Of a stretch of DNA of 56,369 bases, positions 14,965-24,339 are shown piece by piece. Every line of letters begins with the position of its first letter. The stretch's first letter is position 1. The position numbers were made by a program, and so were the translations under genes. Origin of the DNA: a virus. The DNA is taken from positions 1 to 56,369 of IMG/VR virus record IMGVR_UViG_3300027573_000035; one strand, written 5' to 3'. The notes under the pieces were generated by a model. It was not told the origin of the DNA and searched no databases. It saw only the letters and a program-made list of their open reading frames with translations.

Positions 14965-17562
14965 ATGGATTGGAAATTCACACTGATAAACAGGTTTGAT
15001 GAACCAACTGAAATTGATGAACCTGTTGGTTGGGATGCATGTGAAATCATTGTCAAACGTGACCTTGATAAGCATGGAATTGTTTTTGATTATACAGGCA
15101 ATGACTTCACCTATTATGGACCGGCAATGCATCTGATTCAGGCTGAATATGAATTGTTTGGTGTGCAGGGTAAGATGAAGTTAAAGATTGAATTGAATTG
15201 TGGTGGTGGTGTCATGGAAGAACTGTATCAAGGAAACCTTCTTTTTGGTCAATACAAGTTTACTTGTGCAGATACATGTTTTGTAAAAATCCCAGTGGAA
15301 ACAACAGGTGATGTCATGGCATTCACCAATCGTTATGACCAAAAGGTGAACCTGCTGACAACCACTTCCTTTGATGAATTGACAGCACTTCCTGCTTATG
15401 ATAAGTTAGGAATGGAAATGACCTTGCCAAGTAAAGGAATCTTTATACAGGACCATGCAATCAATGAAACATGGAATGGAACCACCATGGAAGGCATTGC
15501 AACAACCAACATGGAAGATGATGCAAGTGAATATGGCATGATAAGCATTGGCATGAATAAAATATTGGCTGCTGAATTAGGTGGATTTTCATTTGAATCA
15601 TCACCAATATATGATTTTGCAGCAGATGGTGATGGATGGCATGTCACGGACCCGATTCATGAAGTTGCATTGAAAATCACAACCGGCACAAGTGACAATT
15701 ATTTGTGGTTTCCAACCCTGCCACCTGTCCTGAACTATTCTGAAACAATGCCAAATTTTGGACAGGTGAACAATCCTGTTGATATATCATACAGGATAAA
15801 AGGCAGGATTTTTTGCCGTGATTCAGTTGGATTGGACAACATCAAGCTTGTTTTTGCAAGGTTGCCACAAGGTCTTGCAGGTGAAGTCAATGCTGATTAT
15901 GAATACATAATAGGACAGGACATATTTTTTTCCGGCACATCAACCACAACAGGGAATCTTGGAAGTGGTGCCATGAATGAAAATGATGTTCAGGAATTTG
16001 ATTTGTCCTTTACTGAAACAAGGGTTTTGCAGGAAGGTGACCGGTTTTATTTATGTATTTGCCTATTTCATAAAAGAACTGAAGCACAAGCAGATGGTGA
16101 CAACCCAGGACTTGAAATTGTTTTTGATACTGAATCATTTTTCAAGGCATCAACAATCAGCATCACAGACGCAACAGCAGCAAAAGTTTTCATGGTCAAT
16201 GAAACATTAAGCAGGATATCAGAAGCCATCAGTGAAGACCGTTTAAGGGTTTACAGTGATTATTTTGGAAGGACAGACAGTCAGCCATATACAGCAGCAG
16301 CAGATGGATGTGGTGCATTGGAAGTTATTACAAAAGGTTTGTTCATAAGACGTGCAGAAAACAGGATTGAAGGTGAACCATTTTTGATGACCTTAAGCAT
16401 GAAGGATTGTTTTGAAGGATTGGACCCGATTCATCACATTGGTTTCGGCATTGAAGGTGACCCTTACAGAACAGGATTCAAGATGGTAAGAATTGAACCA
16501 TGGAAATATTTCTATAAAGAAGACATCATCCTTGATTGCAGTGCAGTCAGGCAGATTGACAGAAAGTGCATGGAATCTGAAGTGTATGGAACTTTCAAGT
16601 TTGGTTTTGAAAAGTGGGAAGCAGAAGAATATAATGGTCTTGATGAATTTTTGACCAAAAGGACATACAGGACCACATTGTCTGAAGTCAAAAATGAATT
16701 GACCAAAATCAGCAAATTCATTGCAAGTGGTTATGCATGGGAAATCACAAGACGGAAAAATGATGCTGACAGCAAGGACTGGAGATTTGACAATGACAAT
16801 TTCATTGCATGTGTTAAACGTGATACAAGGGAATATTCAGTTGAATTGTCAGGTCACTTCACACCAATTGCATTTGTATCAACAACTGAACCTGTTGGTG
16901 TTGTTGTTGGTGATGTGGTGACCATTACAGGAAGCACTTTCAATGATGGCACTTATACCATCCTTGCCATCACTGAAATCTTCATCATTGGTGGTTGGAG
17001 AATTTACCTTGAAGAACCAACTGTCACTGAAGCAGGTGCCACCATTACAATGTCAAGGGAAAACCCAGGATTCATGATTGAACAAGGCAATGCAAGTGAA
17101 TCTGAAAATGTTATCAGTCCTGAAACTGCATACAATTTAAGGTTGTCACCTGTAAGGAATGCAATGCGCTGGATGAATAAGGTTTTTGCATCATATAAAA
17201 ACTGGGATTATACCAACAAGATTCTTTTCACTGAAGGTGATGGTAATTATTTAGCACAAACAAAATTGGTTTATGAATCGGGTTGTGAATTGGAAGCAGT
17301 GCCAATCAAGGAAAACATGCCAATTGATTATACCTTGTTTTTTGATTTTGCTGACTTATATCCATTAATGCAGGCAGAAAGGATTGAATTTGATTATCCA
17401 ATGTCATTGTATGACTTCAGGAACATCATGTCAAACCCTTATGGATTGATTCAATTTAATAATACTTGTGGAACTGATGCAGGATGGATTGAAACAATCA
17501 GCTACAAGCCAGAAGAAGGACTTGCAAAATTTATATTGATTCCAAAATACATTGTAATATGA
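14965..17562 (+). CDS. Large tail-tip / baseplate protein (865 aa)
   Basis: ATG 14965 is preferred to the in-frame TTG at 14956. The protein is beta-rich throughout with many Thr/Gly/Asp turns. It directly follows the tape measure gene, the usual site for the distal tail or tail-hub protein. No catalytic motif is seen. The stop overlaps the next start by four bases. Proteins of this size and position occur in other Bacteroidetes phages, but I cannot assign a named family. Confidence 0.7.
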   Translation: MDWKFTLINRFDEPTEIDEPVGWDACEIIVKRDLDKHGIVFDYTGNDFTYYGPAMHLIQAEYELFGVQGKMKLKIELNCGGGVMEELYQGNLLFGQYKFTCADTCFVKIPVETTGDVMAFTNRYDQKVNLLTTTSFDELTALPAYDKLGMEMTLPSKGIFIQDHAINETWNGTTMEGIATTNMEDDASEYGMISIGMNKILAAELGGFSFESSPIYDFAADGDGWHVTDPIHEVALKITTGTSDNYLWFPTLPPVLNYSETMPNFGQVNNPVDISYRIKGRIFCRDSVGLDNIKLVFARLPQGLAGEVNADYEYIIGQDIFFSGTSTTTGNLGSGAMNENDVQEFDLSFTETRVLQEGDRFYLCICLFHKRTEAQADGDNPGLEIVFDTESFFKASTISITDATAAKVFMVNETLSRISEAISEDRLRVYSDYFGRTDSQPYTAAADGCGALEVITKGLFIRRAENRIEGEPFLMTLSMKDCFEGLDPIHHIGFGIEGDPYRTGFKMVRIEPWKYFYKEDIILDCSAVRQIDRKCMESEVYGTFKFGFEKWEAEEYNGLDEFLTKRTYRTTLSEVKNELTKISKFIASGYAWEITRRKNDADSKDWRFDNDNFIACVKRDTREYSVELSGHFTPIAFVSTTEPVGVVVGDVVTITGSTFNDGTYTILAITEIFIIGGWRIYLEEPTVTEAGATITMSRENPGFMIEQGNASESENVISPETAYNLRLSPVRNAMRWMNKVFASYKNWDYTNKILFTEGDGNYLAQTKLVYESGCELEAVPIKENMPIDYTLFFDFADLYPLMQAERIEFDYPMSLYDFRNIMSNPYGLIQFNNTCGTDAGWIETISYKPEEGLAKFILIPKYIVI

Positions 17563-19673
17563 TAACATTATCAAGTCCAAGATTGTCATTTATACAATTC
17601 AAGGTAAGTGAAGGATTGCCACCATCAGGAATAATTTTGCCGATTGTGCAGGCTGGTGATTTATATTTTCAGGTATTACTGACTGCTGAAAGTAGTGGTG
17701 AAGCAGACACCATTGATGACAGCACAATCAACTTCAGTATTTACAGTCCTGATGGAACCTTATTGCATGATTATGCAGTTGGAGTTGATAACACATTTTA
17801 TTTTTATCGAATAAATGAATTGCAGGTTCTTGCACATTGGCATAATGGATTCCCAGGATTGCTTTTTTTCGTACCTAATTACACATGCTTTAATATCCTT
17901 TTGACAATTTCAGGTGGTGATGCTTATGCAAGCAATTTTTTAAAATACATTTCAAATGGTTATAATTACACCACCTTGATTGAATATGCATGTGATGAAA
18001 ATTCATATGGTTTCATTTATTGTGCCGGTTTTGCACACAACAGAATCAGGTTGCCAATGTACCTGTTAAAACCACAATTTATTGATGAAGAAGAAGTCTA
18101 TTTTAAATCAGATGGAAGCATCAAGATATTAAAATCAGTTACCCGTAAATTATATGAAGGCAGTGTTGACCATGTGGATGAAGCAACACATGAAAAAATA
18201 AAGGTTGCATTGTCACATGATTATGTTGTGATGGACATACATGATGAAAATGGTCTTTCAATGATTGCTGGTGAATTTAGGAAGTCAGGTCAATATGAAA
18301 TTGAATGGACTGACAGACCAGGTTATTCAACAACTGCACCTGCAAAATTCAAGGCACATCTGACACCTTATCTTGTAAGGAATGATAATTGTGAAGTATG
18401 TGAAGCTGCACCACCACCTGCATTCAATTTATATTGGACTTTTGAAGAACTTGATGGTCAGGAAGGTTATTTGCAGGTGATTCAGGATGGAAGCACAAAT
18501 ATTGTCTTCACATTTGTGACATTGGCATCATCACTTAACGTTCCAATTGGTGCAGTTCTTTTTGTTGCTTGTGGTGCAGATAGTGGAACACCAAATACAT
18601 TTTTGCAAATTGTGAAAGATGGTTTCATCATTTATTCATCAGACAATCCATCAGCAACACCAAACAATTTTGAATTTACCATTGAAGCAGGTTCAACTTA
18701 TAGCATCATTTCAAATGTCCATGCTGCACCACCTGTTTTGCAATGGTTGGTGGACAATGATGATGCAACAGGTGACAATGTTGGCAGGTTAATCATCACT
18801 GTCAATGGTGTGGAACAGGTCAATGAGAATGCAACAGGTGTTGGTTCAATTACACCACCAATTGGTTCAGCAGTTGTCATCACTTTTTATGATGATTTGG
18901 CATCTGCTGCTGATGAAATTTCATTGACCGTGAATGATGATTTGTTGGGTGAATTGTACAATGTTTCAGGTGATGGTTCAACACCACTGTCATATTCATA
19001 CACTGCAACAGGACAAGTCCTTGTTGCATTTGGACGTGCATATGCAGCAGCAGCATGCACACCTGTTGCAGTGGTTGGTACACTTGATGCAATGCCAAAT
19101 GCAATTGCAGGTCAACCATATTTTTATTCATTTGCAATCAACAGTGATGCAACACCAACTGTCAATTTATATCCATCAAGCAAACCATCATGGATGACAA
19201 TTGCCAAGGTTGGAAATGAAATTCATTTTACTGGAATACCATCAACCATTGCAGAAAATGTTGATGTGATGGTTGCAGTTGTGAATTGTGATGGTGCAGG
19301 TTCAATTGAATTTGTTGACATGATAAATATTGTATGGCCAGAACTAACAATCACTGCATTGTATTTTGACACTTCATTCAGTGCTGCATTAAACGTTCCA
19401 ATTGATGTTGATATAAATATAATCAACACTTTTTCAACCTGCTTTGACACTTGTGGTGGCAGTTCAATTGGTTCAATGCAACATGTTCCTGTTGTAACAA
19501 TACCGGCAGGCAGTTTAGGCATCACATATGATTCATTAAGCAATACAGGCACCAATGGTCCACATCAAAGGGTTGATAATGCCATCAATATAAATGGAAC
19601 ACCATACAACAATGGTGCAACAGTGGCAACAGGTGGAATCAGTGTTGTTTTGCATCTTCAACAATGTACATAA
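17559..19673 (+). CDS. Tail protein with immunoglobulin-like domains (704 aa)
   Basis: The first 280 residues resemble a baseplate-associated beta-rich region. After an A-P-P-P linker, several Thr/Val/Gly-rich repeats follow. Around residues 520-585 the segment A-G-Q-P-Y-F-Y-S-F ... F-T-G-I-P-S has the form of a putative Ig (He_PIG) or cadherin-like domain. Such domains in tail proteins often bind sugars weakly at the cell surface. A Cys-rich patch (C-F-D-T-C-G-G-S) lies near the C-terminus. Ends one base before the next start. Confidence 0.72.
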   Translation: MITLSSPRLSFIQFKVSEGLPPSGIILPIVQAGDLYFQVLLTAESSGEADTIDDSTINFSIYSPDGTLLHDYAVGVDNTFYFYRINELQVLAHWHNGFPGLLFFVPNYTCFNILLTISGGDAYASNFLKYISNGYNYTTLIEYACDENSYGFIYCAGFAHNRIRLPMYLLKPQFIDEEEVYFKSDGSIKILKSVTRKLYEGSVDHVDEATHEKIKVALSHDYVVMDIHDENGLSMIAGEFRKSGQYEIEWTDRPGYSTTAPAKFKAHLTPYLVRNDNCEVCEAAPPPAFNLYWTFEELDGQEGYLQVIQDGSTNIVFTFVTLASSLNVPIGAVLFVACGADSGTPNTFLQIVKDGFIIYSSDNPSATPNNFEFTIEAGSTYSIISNVHAAPPVLQWLVDNDDATGDNVGRLIITVNGVEQVNENATGVGSITPPIGSAVVITFYDDLASAADEISLTVNDDLLGELYNVSGDGSTPLSYSYTATGQVLVAFGRAYAAAACTPVAVVGTLDAMPNAIAGQPYFYSFAINSDATPTVNLYPSSKPSWMTIAKVGNEIHFTGIPSTIAENVDVMVAVVNCDGAGSIEFVDMINIVWPELTITALYFDTSFSAALNVPIDVDINIINTFSTCFDTCGGSSIGSMQHVPVVTIPAGSLGITYDSLSNTGTNGPHQRVDNAININGTPYNNGATVATGGISVVLHLQQCT

Positions 19674-19674
19674 A

Positions 19675-19854
19675 ATGAAAAAAGGAATTTTAATCATTGC
19701 ATGTGGTCATCAATATTATGGAAAGATGGCAGCAGCATTGGCAGCATCAATCAGGTTGAAAAGTGACATTGCAATCCATCTTGCATATGCAGGTAATGCA
19801 TTGACACTTTTAAAGGATAATGAATTGAATGTTGTGGTTGAAATTATCACCTGA
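19675..19854 (+). CDS. Glycosyltransferase-like protein, N-terminal fragment (59 aa)
   Basis: The segment M-K-K-G-I-L-I-I-A-C-G-H-Q-Y-Y-G-K-M-A resembles the start of GT-A-like proteins found in Bacteroidetes phages, where a first beta strand and a G-H-x-Y-Y-G turn bind the sugar nucleotide. The frame stops at TGA 19852-19854 just as the next frame begins. The piece is too short to act alone, so it is probably the first part of one gene with 19829-20377. Confidence 0.5.
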   Translation: MKKGILIIACGHQYYGKMAAALAASIRLKSDIAIHLAYAGNALTLLKDNELNVVVEIIT

Positions 19855-20377
19855 TGAACTGATGAATGAACTGTCTGCACATGATATCACCTTTCCAAAT
19901 CATGGTGTGAATGAAACCATGTGGGCAAAAAGTGGTGAAATAAAAGCAGCATATGGTGAAGGAAAATATTATTCCATCCATTCTGAATTGATATACTTCA
20001 AAAAAAATGATAAGGTGAAAAGGTGGTTTGATACTGCAAAAGAAGTGTATGATAATTTGAAGGTGTCACACAAGGTCTTTGCAGGTGCCATCCCTGATGA
20101 ACTGCCATTTTCCATTGCAGGTGCCTTAACTGAAACTTATCCACATGAAGACAATTATAAACCTGTTTACTGGGGTCACATTGAAAAGAAACACAAACAG
20201 ATTTATCAGATTGCCACTGAATATTGGGCATTTTCCATGGGCGGCAATGTAAACACAAATAAGGAAAAAATCATTTATGATATCTTGTCAGAAATGACAT
20301 ACAAAAAATTGGGTTTGCAAGGTTTCCACAAGTGGACAGAAAAAAGAAATTTTTTAAAAGAAAGGAAAAACGTTTGA
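19829..20377 (+). CDS. Glycosyltransferase-like protein, C-terminal part
   Basis: This frame overlaps the previous stop (ATG 19829 or ATG 19862) and continues the same protein: V-V-E-I-I from the first frame joins P-D-E-L-M-N-E here if one base is skipped near ATTATCACC. It contains A-K-S-G-E-I-K-A, H-S-E-L-I-Y-F and a Trp/Tyr-rich C-terminal half. Reinitiation at 19862, eight bases after the stop, is possible. It sits between the tail and portal genes. Substrate unknown; virion or surface glycosylation is speculative. Confidence 0.5.
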   Translation: MLWLKLSPDELMNELSAHDITFPNHGVNETMWAKSGEIKAAYGEGKYYSIHSELIYFKKNDKVKRWFDTAKEVYDNLKVSHKVFAGAIPDELPFSIAGALTETYPHEDNYKPVYWGHIEKKHKQIYQIATEYWAFSMGGNVNTNKEKIIYDILSEMTYKKLGLQGFHKWTEKRNFLKERKNV

Positions 20378-20380
20378 ATC

Positions 20381-22348
20381 ATGCCAACAATTATTAATCC
20401 TGCTGATTTAAAAGCAAGGTTTTCCGGTTTTAAGCTTTCCATTGTTTATCAGGAAGCAGTGGAACTATATACACAACTTAAGGTTCATGCTGAAGGTTTG
20501 GTGCCAATAAAACTGATAAAGACGCAAAGACCAAATGAATCTGATGCTGTTCAGAAATACCGTGAAAGTATTTATGAAAGTGAAACACAAAACCCAATTG
20601 AAAAGGTGATTGGTGTGCTTGAAAAGATAAGACGGTCACCTGATTGGATGATGCAGTTCAGTGATGCAATCCCAAAAATCATCAATGAAGATGAAACCCT
20701 TGAAATATATCTTACAAAACGTTATCCTGTTTATGGTGACATTGAATACTGGCTTTTTGAAGAAGTGTTAAGAACCTTATCATTGGATGCAAATGCAGTC
20801 ATTGCTGTCCTGCCAAAAGATTTTGTTGCTGCTGCTGGAACAGAATATTGGCAACCAATCGGTCAAGTTTTCAATTCACCAAATGTCCTTGAATTTGTTC
20901 CTGAAGATTATGCCATCCTGAAAAGTGATGAACTTTCATCACTGCTTTCACCTGAAAGGCAAGTGCAAATCATGTACAATCAACAGGCATTGCAAACCAT
21001 CACTGCACCAACATACACTTTTGCAAAAGGTCAAGTGTATTATTTAATTACAACATCATCATATCAGAAGTGGGAAGAAAATGAAGAAGGAAAATATTTG
21101 CTGACATCAAGCATTGTTCACAATTTGGGAAAACTGCCGGTCTTCCAAGTCCCAGGAAAATTTGTTGCAAGGAAAGGATTGCACACCCTGAAGAAAACAC
21201 CACTGTTCCCAATGGTGCCACATCTTAACAAAGCTGCACGGGAATCAAATGATTTGGATGCAGGTGTCATCATGCATTTGTATTTGGAAAAATGGAGAAT
21301 CAACAACATCCCTTGCAATGATTGCCATGGAACAGGATATGTCACATCTTCATCAGGTGCAGTGCCTTGTTCAATATGTCATGGCACTGGTTATGCCACT
21401 GGGAAAAGTCCTTTCAATGAAATCCTGATAAAACCATCAGCCATTGGTGAAGGCAACATCCCAACACCACCTGTTGGATATGTTGACAAGAATCCTGAAA
21501 TCCTGAAGGTCCAAAATGAAAGGATTCAGCAACATCTTTATAAAGCATTGTCTGCTGTCAATATGGAACACCTTGCTGAAGCAGGGATGAACCAATCAGG
21601 AACAGCCAAGGCATATGACAGGGATGAAGTAAACAATGTCATTTATACCTTTGCAGGCATGTTGGTCAATGTGGCAAATGCAACAGTATATTTCATCAAT
21701 GAATTGAGATATAAAGGCATTGTTCCCAATGATGAACAAAGGCATGATATGTTGCCAATCATCCCTGTTCCTGAAAAATATGATGTTGTATCAACTTCAT
21801 ACTTGTTTCAGGAATACCAGACAGCAAAAACAGCAGGCATCAATGCCATCATACTGACTGAAATGCAAAAAGAAATAGGTGCAAAAAAGTTTTATGCAAA
21901 CCCTGATGTTGCTGACTTCATAAACACTGTCATGAACCTTGACCCGTTCCCTGACAAGACCACTGAAGAAAAAGGACAGATTGAATCACAAGGATTGGCA
22001 AAAAAAGAAGATGTGGTCCTGTCACTTTATATCAATGATTTTGTCAGACGTGCCATGGAAGAAGACCCTGATTTTGCCAAGAAGACTGACATTCAGAAAA
22101 GGGAAATCCTTGAAGGTTATGCTTCAGAAAAGGTGGAAGAATTGGATTCAGCCAATGAAATATCTGAAGATATCATTGATGATGAAATTCCACCTGCACC
22201 TGCTGCTGCACAACCACCTGCTGCTGCAATTCCTGATGGTCTTCCTGCACCTGCACCACCTGCTGCTGAACCTGCACCTGTTCCACCAAAAACAGGACCG
22301 GCAAAGGCACCTGCAAAGGCTGCTGCACCTGTCAATCCTAAACCTTAA
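20381..22348 (+). CDS. Portal protein with inserted DnaJ-type zinc module (655 aa)
   Basis: The protein has the length and the helical/beta pattern of portal proteins, with a long acidic helical segment in the C-terminal third. It is followed at once by a MuF-like head gene, the standard portal context. Residues 312-319 (C-N-D-C-H-G-T-G) and 330-337 (C-S-I-C-H-G-T-G) are two CxxCxGxG repeats as in DnaJ zinc fingers, so a zinc-bound hairpin is predicted. The last 60 residues are an Ala/Pro-rich, probably flexible tail. The portal role is inferred from order and size. Confidence 0.7.
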   Translation: MPTIINPADLKARFSGFKLSIVYQEAVELYTQLKVHAEGLVPIKLIKTQRPNESDAVQKYRESIYESETQNPIEKVIGVLEKIRRSPDWMMQFSDAIPKIINEDETLEIYLTKRYPVYGDIEYWLFEEVLRTLSLDANAVIAVLPKDFVAAAGTEYWQPIGQVFNSPNVLEFVPEDYAILKSDELSSLLSPERQVQIMYNQQALQTITAPTYTFAKGQVYYLITTSSYQKWEENEEGKYLLTSSIVHNLGKLPVFQVPGKFVARKGLHTLKKTPLFPMVPHLNKAARESNDLDAGVIMHLYLEKWRINNIPCNDCHGTGYVTSSSGAVPCSICHGTGYATGKSPFNEILIKPSAIGEGNIPTPPVGYVDKNPEILKVQNERIQQHLYKALSAVNMEHLAEAGMNQSGTAKAYDRDEVNNVIYTFAGMLVNVANATVYFINELRYKGIVPNDEQRHDMLPIIPVPEKYDVVSTSYLFQEYQTAKTAGINAIILTEMQKEIGAKKFYANPDVADFINTVMNLDPFPDKTTEEKGQIESQGLAKKEDVVLSLYINDFVRRAMEEDPDFAKKTDIQKREILEGYASEKVEELDSANEISEDIIDDEIPPAPAAAQPPAAAIPDGLPAPAPPAAEPAPVPPKTGPAKAPAKAAAPVNPKP

Positions 22349-22351
22349 GCC

Positions 22352-23302
22352 ATGGCACTGACTTTTGATGAAATATTGATTGCAATTCAGGAAGCAGTTG
22401 ACCGATTGGGCAAGGTAGCTGCTGACAAACAGAATCCTTTATTCAGGGAAGTGATGACCATGCTGAAGCAGTTGGAAACAAAAGGTGACACCATCCTGAA
22501 TAATGTAAACAACCTGAAATTAATAAACAATCTTAAGGCTAAAATTGAAAGGATTGTCATTGATAAAAAATATAAGGCAGAACTGAAGACCTTTGCCAAG
22601 GCATTTGAACAAATTGGTAATATGCAAAACCAATATTTTGCAACCTTCAACACCAAGTTCAAACCAAAGGCAGTCATGAATGTCCTGAAGAAAGATGCCA
22701 TCAAAACAACCCTTACAAACTTAACTGAAGCAGGTCTTCAGGCAGGTGTCACTGATGGTTTAAGAAGGATATTGTTGACCAATGTCACAAGTGGTGGCAG
22801 TTATGCAGCATTGACAGACCAATTAAGAAACCACTTAACAAACAATGCAACTGGTGAAGGTGCCTTGGAACGTTATGTGAAGACATATGCAACCACTGCA
22901 ATCAATCAGTTCAGTGCAGAATACAATAAAAAAATATCATCAGATTTGGGTTTAAAATGGTACATGTACACAGGAAGCCTTATCACAACATCCCGTGATT
23001 TTTGCATTCATGCAACTGAGAAGACGTATATGCATGAAAGTGAATTTCCAACCTTATTGAAAGGCAATATTGATGGACAGCAGGTCCACCTGAATAAGAA
23101 GACAGGACTTCCAGACGGCATGATGGAAGGCACCACACCTGACAACTTTCCAAGAAGAAGGGGTGGATGGAATTGCAGACATCAGTTGATTGCAGTGGAT
23201 GATTTAATTGTTCCAAAAAATGTGAAGGACAGGGTTTATTCAACAAGGGAATTTCAAACATGGTCATTGCAGAACAATGTGCCGGTTGAAAACATGCCAT
23301 AA
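22352..23302 (+). CDS. MuF-like head morphogenesis protein (316 aa)
   Basis: The N-terminal 200 residues are helical. The C-terminal part contains S-R-D-F-C near residue 214 and R-R-R-G-G-W-N-C-R-H near 270-280, the signature of the phage Mu gpF / SPP1 gp7 family of minor head proteins that sit at the portal vertex. It begins three bases after the portal stop. The gene converges with the reverse-strand island, and a hairpin lies between the two ends. Confidence 0.85.
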   Translation: MALTFDEILIAIQEAVDRLGKVAADKQNPLFREVMTMLKQLETKGDTILNNVNNLKLINNLKAKIERIVIDKKYKAELKTFAKAFEQIGNMQNQYFATFNTKFKPKAVMNVLKKDAIKTTLTNLTEAGLQAGVTDGLRRILLTNVTSGGSYAALTDQLRNHLTNNATGEGALERYVKTYATTAINQFSAEYNKKISSDLGLKWYMYTGSLITTSRDFCIHATEKTYMHESEFPTLLKGNIDGQQVHLNKKTGLPDGMMEGTTPDNFPRRRGGWNCRHQLIAVDDLIVPKNVKDRVYSTREFQTWSLQNNVPVENMP

Positions 23303-23325
23303 AAAAACCGGCATCAAGTGCCGGT
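23301..23325 (-). terminator. Terminator between convergent genes, ACCGGCA stem
   Basis: ACCGGCA at 23307-23313 pairs with TGCCGGT at 23319-23325; the A run at 23301-23307 becomes a T tract for reverse transcription. The stop of the last island gene lies in the loop. The forward side also meets a T-rich stretch after a few bases, so it may act in both directions. Confidence 0.75.
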
Positions 23326-23517
23326 CAATCCTTTTTCTTTTCTTACAATGTCAATCCTTTTCATCAGGGTTTTGAACCAATTTTGAACAAGCATTTTATC
23401 ATGTCCTGCACGTCTGACCCTGTCAAACATCCAACCAAGATTGGTCAGTTCATCAACTGTCCAATTTCTTATTTCTTCAACTGATGGTGCCTTGTATTTT
23501 GAAGGTTTACTTATCAT
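23314..23517 (-). CDS. Island gene 6: small basic protein (67 aa)
   Basis: ATG 23517 lies two bases beyond the previous gene's stop; a GTG at 23526 is an alternative. The product is helical, Arg/Lys-rich and Trp-containing (N-W-T-V-D-E-L-T-N-L-G-W), consistent with a small helical binding protein. Its stop is inside the terminator hairpin. No family recognised. Confidence 0.65.
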   Translation of the reverse strand: MISKPSKYKAPSVEEIRNWTVDELTNLGWMFDRVRRAGHDKMLVQNWFKTLMKRIDIVRKEKGLTGT

Positions 23518-23518
23518 T

Positions 23519-23725
23519 TTATTCACCTGTTTTTATTGATTTTACAATTGCCCTTGCCATCTTTTCAATTGTTGGATAAATAATCATCTTACCTGAAGCA
23601 GTCAGTTTCATCATCACTTGTCCTTTACTATAAGACCAACCTGCAACTTCATTTGAATATTTTGCACCATTGTTAAGACTTTCAATAACTTCTTTAATTT
23701 CTGCCTGACTGATTGAACATTTCAT
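23519..23725 (-). CDS. Island gene 5: small protein (68 aa)
   Basis: ATG 23725 is chosen because it follows the promoter at 23749-23779; a GTG at 23749 overlaps that promoter. The product starts with a helix, has a W-S-Y-S-K-G-Q-V-M-M-K-L strand region and ends in a basic helix. It is co-transcribed with the 67-residue protein that follows. Function unknown. Confidence 0.65.
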   Translation of the reverse strand: MKCSISQAEIKEVIESLNNGAKYSNEVAGWSYSKGQVMMKLTASGKMIIYPTIEKMARAIVKSIKTGE

Positions 23726-23748
23726 GATTGATTGTGTTTTATAAGACA

Positions 23749-23779
23749 CAAAAATAATGGTTTCTTTTTACTGTCCAAA
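23749..23779 (-). promoter_or_regulatory. Reverse-strand promoter, exact TAnnTTTG
   Basis: Read on the reverse strand, TTTGG (23779-23775) is followed after 18 bases by TATTTTTG (23756-23749). It gives the last two island genes a promoter of their own, just after the terminator of the preceding gene. Confidence 0.7.
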
Positions 23780-23798
23780 TAAATCTTGACAGATTGAC

Positions 23799-23824
23799 AA
23801 AAAAAAACCGGCATTCCTGCCGGT
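23799..23824 (-). terminator. Reverse-strand intrinsic terminator, ACCGGCA stem
   Basis: ACCGGCA 23807-23813 and TGCCGGT 23818-23824 form the stem; the A run at 23799-23807 provides the T tract on the reverse strand. It ends the transcript of the gene at 23845-24051. Confidence 0.8.
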
Positions 23825-23844
23825 CATTAAACAATGGTTGTTTA

Positions 23845-24051
23845 TTATTCATCATCAACCACCTTGAACAGTGGTTGATTTTTGTTTGAAATTTCATACA
23901 CATAAACACCTGCCGGAAAATCTTCAGTTGATGTGGTCACAACTTTTGCAATCAAATCAAGTCCTTCATGCTTGAAAGGTTTGTTGATGATGGTTTGACG
24001 TGAATTGATTTTCAATAATTCAGCTAACTTTTTTCTGTTGATTGTTTTCAT
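23845..24051 (-). CDS. Island gene 4: small protein (68 aa)
   Basis: Starts at ATG 24051 just after a hairpin and an AAAACC-type leader. The N-terminal 30 residues are basic with K-K-L-A-E-L-L-K and could form a DNA-contacting helix; the rest is beta-rich and acidic at the end. No family recognised. Confidence 0.65.
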   Translation of the reverse strand: MKTINRKKLAELLKINSRQTIINKPFKHEGLDLIAKVVTTSTEDFPAGVYVYEISNKNQPLFKVVDDE

Positions 24052-24067
24052 TTTTTTGGTTTTAAGT

Positions 24068-24090
24068 GGACCGGCACTTTCTGCCGGTCC
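24068..24090. promoter_or_regulatory. Leader hairpin GGACCGGCA/TGCCGGTCC, copy A
   Basis: The stem pairs 24068-24076 with 24082-24090. A T run follows on the forward strand (24093-24099), so it could stop antisense transcription. On the reverse strand it sits between two island genes and is followed by ACTTAAAACC and the start at 24051. A near-identical copy lies at 24340-24361. Confidence 0.7.
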
Positions 24091-24097
24091 TGTTTTT

Positions 24098-24310
24098 TTA
24101 TTGATATTTCAAATCTTTTATTGATTCAGCTTCATACTTTTTTAAAACAGTGAAGGCTTTATCAAAGGTCTTGAAAGGTGTTCCTTCCCAACTGTTATAT
24201 CCTTTTGTCGTTTGGAATCCCCAAAAACCATTGTCATCTTGTTCAATGGTAGCAATTTCATTCAATGAAGCTTCAAGTTCAATCCTGATGGTGGTGGTTA
24301 AAAATTTCAT
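24098..24310 (-). CDS. Island gene 3: small protein (70 aa)
   Basis: ATG 24310 is directly preceded on the reverse strand by AAAACCAATAAA, the genome-wide leader element, which decides the start over an extension to 24400. The product has G-F-W-G-F-Q-T-T-K-G-Y aromatic residues in the middle and a Lys/Glu-rich helical end. No family recognised. Confidence 0.7.
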   Translation of the reverse strand: MKFLTTTIRIELEASLNEIATIEQDDNGFWGFQTTKGYNSWEGTPFKTFDKAFTVLKKYEAESIKDLKYQ

Positions 24311-24339
24311 TTTATTGGTTTTAATTTTTGGTTTTAAGT

